Source: Escallonia rubra (lineage: Eukaryota > Streptophyta > Magnoliopsida > Escalloniales > Escalloniaceae). From it: a stretch of 64,000 nt of DNA. A program made the translations under genes and the position numbers. The stretch lies in the NCBI GenBank assembly GCA_033065855.1, contig JAVXUO010000742.1:62001-126000 (forward strand). The letters run 5' to 3'. Of this stretch, positions 11,290 through 21,543 are shown piece after piece. Every line of letters starts with the position of its first letter. Position 1 is the stretch's first letter. Under the pieces are notes generated by a model. It did not search any database, was not told where the DNA came from, and worked only from the letters and a program-made list of their open reading frames with translations.

Positions 11290-12170
11290 TGTTGTTCTAA
11301 ACATATACTTTGTGTATACTTGTGCAGAAAACAATTAAGTACGAAATACAGAAATGTAGTTTACTAAACAGAACATATAGTCTTTGCAAGAACAATTAAA
11401 ATGAACTCACAACAGGATTGCAGAACAGCAAAGGAAAAAGGGACCGAGGCGTGAATTTGATTCACTGTCCTTAAGACTTTATTCGTCCCGCAACGGTGCT
11501 GACGGCTCTCGACGATAGTCTCCCAGGATACAACGGCTACGTCTGAAAATAGTAGCACACCAAATTTCCAGACCCGGCGAACCAAACAATGGTAGAACTC
11601 TTTCTTCTTTACGAACACTTAAAACTGGACCGACTCTTGTACAGAAAAATTCGGATTTTTAATTTTTTTTTAACTTCTGTAAACTGACTCGTTTCACAGC
11701 TGGTTGGTTGGAAAGGAAAGGTCACAACTTTTCGGAAAGGAAATTAAATAAATAAAATTTATTTGTCCCAAAAAGAATAAAGCCTGATTGGGCCTAGCCC
11801 AAGCCACGGACCGGGACGGGCGGCGCGCGTGTGGTGGACCTTGGGTCAACCTAGGTCCTCCCTCCTTACAAAACATGGGTACCCCCAAGGGGCCCATCCC
11901 TTAGCTCAAGGCTAAGCCTTATAAGGAGACAACATTGACTTTATCTCTTCAATGTGGGATACTCTTTTCCTTTCAAGGTGAACCACTAACTTTAGCTTCA
12001 ATTTTCTCATTCACTTCTCATTCGTTTTAAACATGTGAATATACCACGATCATCTATTCCAATAGATGAACGTGAATTAATTTGTTCCTAACCAAGCTAT
12101 GGTTTGGAACCCATTTGAAAATTGAGTCAAAGTAGCTTCTCCACAATAGGTTTAAAACCCAATTCCAACA
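11290..12170. mobile_element. Solo-LTR-like insertion in exon 3 of TPS-1
   Basis: Comparison with TPS-2 shows the exon reading 'gatacgaag' up to 11288 and resuming 'aagcttcatac' from 12172. The insert begins TGTTGTTCTAA and ends AATTCCAACA, the TG...CA form of an LTR. It has LTR-like blocks such as 'atgtgggatactcttttcc' but no coding region or internal domain, so it is best read as a solo LTR. The target duplication is unclear: only AAG is shared. Confidence 0.6.
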
Positions 12171-12814
12171 TAAGCTTCATACAAGCATAGCAGTCCCTCT
12201 ATATCCTCACAAAGTCACGCCTTGAAACTTCCACTCCCATCCTTGAACTTCATAAAAACATCTGCATCCACAAGTGCCGTAAGTTCACAGAAAGTTTTGA
12301 CGTGACAACTTTCCCTAGTTTTCCAACACACACACACTCTCTAGAGTCTAGATTGAACAACGTTATTGAGTAACATACCTTCAGGGGCACGATAACCACG
12401 CTGTCTAAAGAGTCTAAATCCGAGAGCTGTACCATACAAATCCTTGTCTCTCCATTGATCAACTTTGTACTTGTTGTAGATGCTCTCCAATATTCTCCTT
12501 ATTTCATTCTCAAAGTGATAACATACTCCAAGCCAAGTCTTTCTATTGTATCCACTAACTCAAGTTTAGATAACGAATCCTCCATATTCTCAAGCATCAT
12601 CTTCACATCCTCCTTCAACTCACTTACTCGTCTTTCGTGATCCTCTCCCTACAGTCATAAAGAAAAAGATAAACAAAAAGGAAAGGAGAAACAGTTTCCT
12701 ATGCAAGAACATTTGATTCCGGTTGTTTGCTAATGAAAGAAAGAGGTTAATTAAAGGTGGAACAAACTTTGGCTCCTAAGGTTAAGGCGCAAATAGTCCC
12801 TAAAGCCTAGGTGC

Positions 12815-13930
12815 TAGAGATGTCAAATGGGCCGGGTGGCCCGCGGGCTGGCCCGGCCCGGCCCTTTTTGGTCCGGGCTGGCCAGGCCCGTTTTTGGGCC
12901 TGGACTGGCCCTAACCCTTAGGGCTTGGGGCAGGGCCAGGGCCAGGCCGAATTCTTTGAGAATGGGCCCGGGCCCGGCCCCGTTAGCCCCCCCCTAAATT
13001 TTTTTTCTTTTATATTTTTTTAAGTCTATTTTATTACATTATTATTTTTTTTTTTTTTTTGATCTTTTTAGTTAAATTAATAGTTTTTGAGGTGTTATTG
13101 AATTCATATGATCAGTATTTTCTTTAACATACGCAGAGAAGTATGGGTGTGTGGTGACTGTGACGTGTTTTTGATGATTTCTGAGTGGGCTTTCATTTAA
13201 TGTATTTTATAGAATTTGCTTTGTGTTCTACATCACAAGCTAAGGGAATAATTATAAAAACAATTATCATGTATTCTAAACATAAATAAAAATTATGTAT
13301 TCTTTTTGTTTCAAACCAAAAGAGGTGAATTGAATTCTAAATTTAATTTCATGAAGTGGGTGACGTGTTAAAGAGCCTTGAAGAATAATCTCATGTTTCT
13401 TTAAATGACCAAAGAATTTGAATGTAACAAGAAAAGATGTTATTTTATCTTCATCGATCTCGTTATTGTTTTTGTTTGATCTACTCTATTTTTCTTTGAC
13501 ATTTACAGGTTTTACACCATATTACGAAAGAGATTGAATTTTGCACTTAAAATCAGTATGTGTGGGTTAGAACAACTAGTTTTTGTACTTAATCCGTGGT
13601 TAATGGTCAATCAACATCAATTTGCCTTTTCGAAAGGGGGTTAATTCGTGAAAAAGTGATTGTATACTCAATGGTCCGTTTACAAAAACTTTGCCCTTTG
13701 TTGAAGAAGAAGTCTTTATAATAAAAAGTTGGGAAGAAAGGAAAAAAAAAATTGGATTGGGCCCAGGCCCGGCCCTAAATATTGGGCCTAGGGCCTGGGC
13801 TTGGACTGGGCCCATATATCCCAGGTTTTAGGCCCGGCCAGGCCCGTTTTTCATTTGTGAGGCCCAGCCCCGGCCCGATTTCATCGGAGGCCCGGTGGGC
13901 CTGCGCCGGCCCGGCCCATTGACAACTCTA
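12815..13930. mobile_element. Non-autonomous hAT element with GGCCC-rich ends
   Basis: The element begins TAGAGATGTCAAATGGGCCG and ends, inverted, TAGAGTTGTCAATGGGCCGG. It is flanked by a perfect 8-bp target duplication CTAGGTGC (12807-12814 and 13931-13938), as expected for hAT elements. Both ends are long tracts of GGCCCGG/CCGGGCC repeats; the middle is AT-rich and codes for nothing recognisable. It lies in the swollen intron 1 of TPS-1, inside an older repeat marked by 'aaggcgc...cctaggtgc' motifs that continue to about 14500. Confidence 0.85.
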
Positions 13931-14510
13931 CTAGGTGCAAGGCACAGGCGCGCGCATTTTCAAAGTGGGGCGCAAAATAAAATATTAGTGCATTAAACCA
14001 ATAAATCATGTAAAAAAATGCAGAACATAACAATTTAACAAATTTTCAACACTAGAAAAAGTTTCAAATCCAATGAGAAGTAGTTAATCCTAAGTGAACG
14101 TGATAATGTCATCCTCATCTGTAGTGAGGGATAAGTCAATAATGCTTTCTTCAAAAGGAAATCATAAATTCTAAGCCTGGTGGAGATTCCTCTTCAATTT
14201 CATCTTCTTTGTTTACACATGTGAAGTGAAGGAATAGACTTACTTGAAAGAGAGCAACAACAAGAGACAAAGTGCTAGCACAATGAACAACAACAAGGAA
14301 ATTTGGGGTTTTAGATTTTTTTGTGATTTAGATATTGATAAACAAAGAATCAAGGACAATAAACGATCAATTAAGATGATGTCATCATGCAAAAATAAAA
14401 AAATAAGATTTCTGAGGTATTTTTTTTTTTTTGTTGCGCTTTGCGCCTGGGCACCTAGGCACGCAAGGGGCACACCTTTTTGAAGGGGCTGCCTAGGCGA
14501 AACAGAAATA
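13931..14510. repeat. Older repeat fragment in TPS-1 intron 1
   Basis: Sequence such as 'ttgcgcctgggcacctaggcacgcaagg' (14430-14470) and 'ggtgcaaggcacaggcgcgcgc' (13935-13960) is typical of a dispersed plant repeat and has no counterpart in intron 1 of TPS-2 or TPS-3. The left part of the same repeat starts near 12760, so the hAT element landed inside it. The family is not identified. Confidence 0.45.
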
Positions 14511-14884
14511 GAAAAACGTATAAGGATACAGAAATAGATTTCCAAAATGAAAAAATCATCTACTAGTACTAGTCGCTACTAGTGTGGTACCACAAAGTTT
14601 CTTTTAAGTGATTGCACAAAGTCATATTTCCAAATGGGAGGTTCGTAGTGTCCTGTTCTTCTGACAATGGCTTGATCAGAATGCTGGGTGACACTAGTGC
14701 ATCGAACACTTTGGGAAATCCTAGCACCACTGGATTTTCCAACCCATAAGAGGCTCTGATGGGAAAGCTCTTTGAGAGTGTAGAGAAGCTTGAGAGCCAT
14801 ATATTGAAGAGGGAGAATCAATCACAAAAGCTCTATTTTCTAGTGTGGCTTTAGTGTTATCTATAAGAGGAGGACATGTGTATC

Positions 14885-14892
14885 TATTTATA
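14885..14892 (-). promoter_or_regulatory. TATA box of TPS-1
   Basis: TATAAATA on the minus strand, 85 bases upstream of the ATG. The same CTATAAATAG sequence is found 80-84 bases upstream of the starts of TPS-2 and TPS-3, so this core promoter was inherited by all three copies. Confidence 0.7.
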
Positions 14893-15220
14893 GAGAGCTC
14901 AATCTTGCCATGCTTTAGAGATGAATCTTGCCATGCTTTTACACATGAGTCGAGCCAACAACTGCTTGCGACATCTCACCAAATGAATGTGAGTCCATTG
15001 TCCAATATGTTCCCCATAGATGCAGATTGCACCATACTTCTATAATATACTGCTTATTCATACGGGGAAGAAAAAGATACTGAGAATGACAGGAAACCTT
15101 TGTTCTATAACCCCAGATTATGTTCGTGTATCCGTCCCCCTTCATGTTTAAACTAACCTAGCCCTGTTGAAACGTTAACGTGATTGGTGGAATAAAGTAT
15201 TAGAGATGGAACAAACTTTG

Positions 15221-15440
15221 ACTGCTACCCCGGTTGTAGGAATATTCCTCCAACCCCATATATAGTGACAATTAATAGTCACTAAATGTCTCTAGTGACT
15301 TTTCTGTTAACACTTTCAGCGACAACTCTTAACGGCATTTTTTTAGCGTCACTAAATAAAAGTCACTAGAAAGATTTAGCAACCATTAATTGTCGTTACA
15401 TGGGGGGTAGGAGGAAGATTCCTTCAACCCGGGTAGCAGT
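15221..15440. mobile_element. 220-bp MITE with long inverted repeats upstream of TPS-1
   Basis: The left end ACTGCTACCCCGGTTGTAGG and the right end (inverted: ACTGCTACCCGGGTTGAAGG) form an inverted repeat of about 35 bases that extends through 'aatcttcctcctacccc'. The middle also folds on itself ('agtcactaaatg' against 'cactaaataaaagtcact'). The corresponding place upstream of TPS-2 and TPS-3 lacks it, so it inserted into unit 1 only. The superfamily is not clear. Confidence 0.65.
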
Positions 15441-15469
15441 AAATTTTTTTCCTTTAGAGATATGCACCA

Positions 15470-16330
15470 TTAGTACGAGGTCATGAAGTTGAGTAGGGAG
15501 TGGTCGTGTTAATTATTACATGTTTGGGAGTTAATTACATTATAAGACTATAACAGGTTATCTAGTCTAGTTATTTGTATAGGGCGAGAAGAGGTGGGGA
15601 GATGAAATTTCAAAAGTTAATATTCGTTTTCTTCAAGATCTCTCCATATCCTCATCTCGGTTTGTGAGTCTGAGTCTGAGTCTGAGTTATCATTTGTCTC
15701 AAACAAAGTGGTATCAGACCTACAACTATAAAGTAGATGTTCTGAGGTTAAGATTTTAGTCATTATGGTCGTAGACTACCCAAAATTGATATTTGGTGTG
15801 AGAAATTGATGTTTTTAAATTTCGTTAAAATAAGGAGTTTTCTTTCATTGTATCTCAAATCATGTGAGTTGTAGGATGTAGTCGGTAAAGAATTAATCAA
15901 ATACTTATTAGCTTGTCAAATATAGTTTGACAAAAGAAAGAAGAAAATGCACTCCAAGTATTATAGAAGGCCGTAACTTGAAATATGGATGTGCATGGGA
16001 GATTTTAGATCGCGAGTTATGCTTGACAAATGATCGAGGTCATTGCTTCCAACAGTAGATGTTATGTTTTATACGAGGAGTATTTGGAAGTTGGGGAAAA
16101 GACGAGTTCACAAGCGAAGATTGTGAAAATCTTGATGATAGAAATCCAATCAATGATCAAAATGAGTTCCACACTTCTAAAGCCAAAGAATCAGAGGAGA
16201 CAAAGGATGAAGAAGAATTCAAGGCTTTTGGAGTTCAAGGCTTGTGGAGTTAAAGATAGTGAAGATTTGACAAATGAAGAGAGCGATGTGAAAATGCGGA
16301 GGAGATTGTGAATGAAGCAATTGATGAAAT
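15470..16330 (+). mobile_element. Degenerate Ty1/copia remnant, copy 1
   Basis: The end of an LTR-like stretch is followed by AAAGTGGTATCAGACC at 15706-15720, the primer-binding site complementary to initiator tRNA-Met that is typical of copia elements. Downstream (16030-16310) are decayed gag-like fragments with frameshifts. Clear homologues with the same spacing lie upstream of TPS-2 and TPS-3, so the element was in place before the terpene synthase gene was duplicated. Confidence 0.65.
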
Positions 16331-16439
16331 TGTTGAAGTACTTATATAGAAGTTAATTAATCTTAAAATAAGAATTTGATGACGTATCATATAAAGAAGC
16401 GATGATGTGTCGCGTAAAGAAGCTATTGATGTCTTTCTT

Positions 16440-16720
16440 GCTTCGCTTATTATATATTATATAGATATAGATTTTACTTCTCTCTCCACATTTTACTCCC
16501 CAACTCATTTTCTCTATATTGAACCACTTTCTTACACTTTTTATTTTACTTCTCTCTCTCTATATTTACCACTCCAAAAATTTATTTTCTATCTCCTAAC
16601 CTACTTTCTTCCCCTCTCTTTAAAGGGTAAAATTGGCAACACAAAATATATGACTTAAATTCTTAATACGCGTGTCAGGTCAAATGGAGCAATTTTTTAG
16701 GAATCGGGGGGAGCAATTAG
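16440..16720. mobile_element. Degenerate copy of the Stowaway-like MITE
   Basis: Pyrimidine-rich blocks ('cttcccctctctttaaagggta', 'acacaaaatatatgacttaaa') are the reverse complement of the interior of the elements at 5503-5860 and 60487-60797, and the right end 'aatcggggggagca' resembles their terminal repeat. It is strongly diverged. Confidence 0.4.
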
Positions 16721-16739
16721 CGGTCTATATTCCTAGATT

Positions 16740-17035
16740 GCCATTCCTTGTCAGGCTAAGGAAGGGGGATAACACCTTCACGTAGAAGAATTTAGCCACG
16801 TATATATTATGGTCTGATATGTTCTCAGTAATAAAATTCCTAGCTTGTACAATTCCAAGAGGCTAAAGTCGTTATCTAGTCAGCAATCTACGTTTCCAGA
16901 ATTCACCAGTAGTATAATTTGATGTTAACTTCTTACTCCTGAAATTCTGATAAGCGAGAGCAAATGATTCTTACAAGAGACTTGGATTTCATAGAAATTC
17001 TCTCTCAAGACAAATTAAAATAGTTTTACAACACA
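16740..17035. repeat. Duplicated EML-intron segment, part a
   Basis: About 300 bases match 59369-59705 inside the big intron of the EMSY-LIKE gene ('caggctaaggaaggg', 'tttgatgttaacttcttact', 'gataagcgagagcaaatgat'). The copy continues at 26119 after a 9-kb insertion, then at 29848 after a LINE. It is in the same orientation as the source. Confidence 0.85.
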
Positions 17036-17261
17036 TCTATATATCTATTTATCTACATACATAAAAGCATGCATGGGGTTAAATGATTAATCTTTTTTTT
17101 TCCTTTAAACTACCCTTTTTCAATTGAATTGTTCGTAAAAGATTAAGGGCAGTGGTGGAACCAGGATTTCACTCCAGAGGATGCAAAAAATATATTCAAG
17201 TCACTAAATTTTTTTATAAATAAAATGATACATAAATTTTGTGTGCACTTTCCGATCACTT

Positions 17262-17262
<1 letters not shown>

Positions 17263-17296
<34 letters not shown>
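17263..17296. repeat. (CT)n microsatellite
   Basis: A run of CT dinucleotides near the left end of the outer hAT element. A matching AG run (18182-18206) lies further in. Confidence 0.9.
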
Positions 17297-17302
<6 letters not shown>

Positions 17303-19323
17303 TCTTCCTGCCACCCCCACTCCAAAATCTTCTCTCTTCCTTCCCGTCTTCTTCGTCCCGCCGTTGTAAGGTCCATGACCACTGACCAAAGGAAAATGGT
17401 TTTTCAGATTTCACTACTGTTACTGGGTCCATTATCACATACCTCCTTGACTTTTTTCTCTTAAGATTTACTATTTCCTGTACCAACAGAGAGAAGAGAT
17501 ATCACAAACCATAATAGCACCCACAACAAATACAACATTTCCTCGTTTATGCACTCAGCTAGAAGGGTTGAGAGCCAGTACTAGCAAAGTACGGGTAAAT
17601 GTTGTCCATCATCCACAAAGGATTGTTAGGTTCAGCTAACCATACACCCCTAAATCAAGCATCAAATGCATATCTACTCAGGAATCAAATTGCATTTTCT
17701 CAAGGATGAAATGCATAGGCAACACAACTGTTCGTTTTGTTTCCAAAAGAAAACATAAGGGAAAATCATGAAGTCTCTCCAAAGATCAAAGTGGCTTGAT
17801 AAGCACAAATGAAGGAAGTGGGCACATCAAAAGAGAATGGAAGCTTTATAAAGCTGCTGGAAACTTGAACCTCTAAGAATCAAGAGGTTTCCTGTTGCTT
17901 GATTTTCTCAATAATCAAATGCATCTGATACAAATTTCTCATAACTTCCCTTTCCTTTCCAAAAACTTTTATCATTGTGGAGAAATTATCCCACGATATT
18001 CTAATTCTGTTTAGTACCTTCTCAACAATATCCTTTCTATTTTCTACCTGGATGATGAGATCCCATAAATTTACCAATCTTCAAATTAATACCACCATTA
18101 GATCACTTGAGAGGAGCAGATGTGAATTCAGTGATAATATTTTGAACACAACAGTTTATGGAGTGCGCATGTGAGGAAGAAGAGAGAGAGAGAGAGAGAG
18201 AGAGACTACCTATGTGATTACACAGTTACCACCGAAACTTCAGGGCTGCGTAAACGGTGATATTCTGCTATTTGTCTCCAATTTTTTTCATGTAGAAGGA
18301 GCATGACGACTAATCTGCTGGACCAATGAAACATTGCCACATGGAGGGGTAGCAGGATGAGGCTGCTCCTTGGTGAGCAGCAAATTTTTTTCCATATCTT
18401 AGCCACAATTACTTGAAACCGAGTTTCTTTCTTTCCACTTAAATTTACTAGGTAGATGTTCCCCCAAAATTAGTACTGTCATATTAGACGAGGTAAGAAC
18501 AGTCCACCTCCGGCTACCTGTCAACTCAGTCAAGAACTCCCTTCTTCTGTCCTCCCAAGTCCATCCCTGTAACATGGGAAACCATTAGATGGGGGTAAGT
18601 ACAAAGTTTAGAAAGCGCATCGTCACAACCACGAATATTAAAATGGATGCACAACCACGAGTACTAAAATGGATTCCCCCAGTATACTTTGAGGAAATAA
18701 AGGGCAACGCGGAGAAGGGGAGAAGAACGGGGAATCACTAATTTTACACACAAACACAAAAATAATTCTACCTTAATCATCTGCATAACCAATTATCTTG
18801 ATCTACTACTTTTTGCGTGAAGGTTACGCAAATTTCTCTCCTGCAAATTCATAATCGATGATAGAGTAGGTTCTCCGCAGCTTCCGTCTCTGTCTTTACT
18901 CGTTACTTCATCGTAAGGGAATTATCGCAGAATAATTGGCATGTTCTGCCAAGCTAATGAAGATAAAATGGGAGGGGAATTTTGCAATTTAGCATGTATA
19001 GTGTTTCAAGTTGCCCAAGCAAACTGTGCCAGAGGTCAGGCTAGGCCACAAGCAACCGAACTACTTAAAGTAGTGATTCTGAAAGTTTTTACAGACATGA
19101 ATTTCCATGCTCTGAATCTCCACCACCTAAAAAATATCACCTCTAATCAGGGGCGGAGCTAGGATTTCATCCCTGATAGAGCTAAATATATATCGAAATT
19201 AATAAATTTTTTTATTAGTAAAATAACAACAACAAAAAAGTGCATTTTTCGACAAAACACAAATTAATACGAAAAAACATCCAAAAAGTCATATTTAATT
19301 TCATGAGAGCTACTAAAGACTCT

Positions 19324-19944
19324 TTACAGTACAACAAAAGCAAATACAAAATAAATACTCTGCTTAGGGTTATCAAAGGCTTGACACTTAGTTAAAGCCA
19401 TGTTGTGTGCACTACCAACTTCTCCAACATGTCTTTGGAATTTTTCCTTCTTTCTCCAATCTTTAAAACCATGCTTAACAAAAGCACCACCACCCCCTTG
19501 CTCCCCATGAACACTTCCGAACAAGTAGCAACACAAACAAAATGCTTCATCTTTTGCTACACTATACTCCAACCAACTCGAATAAATGTCAAACCAAGAA
19601 GAAACAAATCGACGAGACTGAGTTCCGATTTTTGTAAATGGAAAACTGTGGTCACGAGGTTGGCAAGGACCTTTCGACCAATACGCTCGTCGAACTTTAT
19701 CTCGAACATTAGGACCATAATCCCAAATATTTGGACGCAACCCAGGATCCGAAATAAGTTCATCCGAGTTGAACTCATCGCTAATTCTACTTGAATGCCC
19801 GAAAAGAACATCACGGTGCACAATGGGAGCCTTGTCCCTTACTGTTGGAATTATAGACTGTTGAATAGTATCTTCATTTATACGCTCATTCTTACTAGGC
19901 TGCACTTCTTCAAACTTTGGTTTCTTTTTATAGTACTTATCCAT
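19324..19944 (-). pseudogene. Truncated hAT transposase, TTF zinc-finger N-terminus
   Basis: About 205 residues from MDKYYKKKPKFEEV match the start of plant 'TTF-type / MYM-type zinc finger' hAT transposases: the DPGLRPNIWDYGPNVRD motif, YWSKGPCQPRDHSFP, then the finger region SWFDIYSSWLEYSVAKDEAF with the cysteines of CLCCYLFGS, and GFKDWRKKEKFQRHVGEVGSAH. The dimerisation and RNase-H-like catalytic parts that should follow are missing, so the protein could bind DNA but not transpose. Confidence 0.8.
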
Positions 19945-20149
19945 TCTGAAAATAAAACACATTTTATTTTCAATATCAATCCATCAATTATCAATCAAAT
20001 AACCTAATTAATCAAAATATTTTATTTTTTTACTTTTTCAGTCATGTTTCATTATTGCGTTAACCTAATTTCAACCCACCATTCAACTAAATCACACATT
20101 CGATATCTCAATCCAATTGGGTCCCATCCTCCATCAATCTCAATATCTC

Positions 20150-20470
20150 AATGCTAAACATTAACCATAATCAATATCTCAAGATTATCCATAATCAATA
20201 TTAAACATTAATCATAATCAATATCTCAAGATTATCCATAATCAATGCTAAACATTAACCATAATCAATATCTCAAGATTATTCATAATCAATGCTAAAC
20301 ATTAACCATAATCAATGCGCAAGATTATCCATAATCAATGCTAAACATTAACCATAATTAATGCTCAACATTATCCATAATCAATTGATTCAATTCAATG
20401 CTCAAGATTATCCATAATTCAATTCAATGCTCAAGATTATCCATAATTCAATTCAATGCTCAAGTCAATG
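20150..20470. repeat. AT-rich minisatellite in the inner hAT
   Basis: Imperfect repeats of words such as 'ccataatcaatgctaaacatta' and 'atctcaagattatccataatca' occur in a higher-order pattern of about 45-50 bases, followed by shorter 'aattcaatgctcaagattatc' units. Confidence 0.8.
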
Positions 20471-21082
20471 AAAGGTGAAATTAAAGTTTGGAAGTTGGAA
20501 CATACTTGTCACTGGAGTTTGAAAGCTCAATTCAATTCAGTCGCCGGTCGCCGGAGTTTTGGCCGCCGGTCGCCGGAGTTTAGCCGCCGGTGAACTGTTG
20601 GAGTGAAGACAGTACAACCGAAGTCGCCGACTCGCCGTCGGCGTAGATCCGGGGTCACTGGGTCCTTGCCGCCGGCGGTGGACGGTTGGAGTGAACTGTG
20701 AAGACTCTCCGTCGCCGGTCTCTCCGTCGCCGACTCGCCGTCGCCGTAGATCCGTTGGAGTGAAGACTGAAGAGCCCGTGACCGTGAGGCGCCGTCGCCC
20801 GTCGCCGTTCGCCGTTCGTCGTAGGTGGCCGGTGGGTGCCGACTGCCGACGTGGGTTCGTCGTGTCGTGGGTGCCGACTGCCGACGGGAGGAGTGAGCCG
20901 AAGACTGAAGTGAAGTGGGTTCGTTATGCGTGGCTGCCGGAGTGAGGCACCGGCCGCCGGTCGGTGTCTCGGACCCTCGGTTGGTGACTGGCGGTGAGAA
21001 CTGAGAAGAGAGAGGCCGGTCGCACTCGCCGGAGAGAGAGAGAGAGCCGAGAGAGAGAGAGAGAGCCGAAATGTGTGAAAAA

Positions 21083-21083
<1 letters not shown>

Positions 21084-21131
<48 letters not shown>
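21084..21131. repeat. (TA)n microsatellite
   Basis: An almost pure TA run near the right end of the inner hAT element, preceded by GA-rich repeats at 21037-21064. Confidence 0.9.
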
Positions 21132-21142
<11 letters not shown>

Positions 21143-21543
21143 TCTGACAGGGGGCTATAGCCCCCTCTCGTACATACCTAGCTCCGCCCATGCCTCTAAT
21201 GGCTTTATCTCACTTCAGCTAATCTAGAAGAAAACAGATCTGTATCTCCCAACATTCACAGTATACATCTAAAGAGAGAAAGAATAAAAGAATTGAAAGC
21301 AAACCAATCTGGTGCCTGAGGCCAGAGAGAGCCCCTGTGTCACTGTCCAGCCATCACCCGTCGGCTAGAAAGAGATGCGAGAGTGAGTCGGTGAGAGAGT
21401 GGGCCAGAGAGAGAGGTGATGGAGAGCCAGAGTACAGAGAGATAGAGAGAAGCAGTGAAGAGAATTTTATTTATTTTTTTCAAATGTTCAGGGGGTACAT
21501 TAGCACCCCCTCGTCATAACATGGTTCCACATCTGATTAAGGG

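Larger units (their letters stand above)
9461..14800 (-). pseudogene. TPS-1: decayed monoterpene synthase (TPS-b) copy
   Basis: All seven exons of TPS-2/TPS-3 can be matched: 14591-14800, 12379-12648, 11010-12261 (interrupted), 10645-10863, 10420-10562, 10074-10322, 9461-9757. Conserved motifs remain (RR(x)8W, RDR, DDVYD, DDLATSSDE), but the gene is broken in at least four ways. Exon 2 has a 5-nt duplication (CCAAG twice, 12528-12537). Exon 3 lost about 10 nt after 11236 and carries an 881-bp insertion at 11290-12170. Exon 5 gained 7 nt that create an in-frame TAA at 10523-10525. Intron 1 is swollen to almost 2 kb by a hAT element and other repeat DNA. The TATA box and start codon context are still intact, so non-coding transcription is possible. 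Confidence 0.9.
19148..21192. mobile_element. Inner hAT element with TTF-type zinc-finger fragment
   Basis: The element begins CAGGGGCGGAGCTAGG and ends, inverted, CATGGGCGGAGCTAGG, with a perfect 8-bp duplication CCTCTAAT (19140-19147 and 21193-21200). It is a deletion derivative: it keeps only the first part of a minus-strand transposase (19324-19944), then an AT-rich minisatellite, a GC-rich stretch of CGCCGG words and a long TA repeat. It lies inside the hAT element at 17150-21535. Confidence 0.88.
17150..21535. mobile_element. hAT-like element interrupted by a second hAT
   Basis: The left end CAGTGGTGGAACCAGG and the inverted right end CAGATGTGGAACCATG form imperfect inverted repeats, flanked by a perfect 8-bp duplication ATTAAGGG (17142-17149 and 21536-21543). 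Without the nested element at 19148-21192 it is about 2.3 kb. It contains CT/GA microsatellites near both ends. The middle (17880-18080, minus strand) has a 65-codon open stretch reading NLWDLIIQVENRKDIVEKVL that looks protein-like and may be captured host sequence, but I do not recognise it. Confidence 0.75.

Noticed and set aside
16030..16311. Possible small gene upstream of TPS-1
   Set aside because: It is colinear with decayed copia gag remnants upstream of TPS-2 and TPS-3, with frameshifts between copies.
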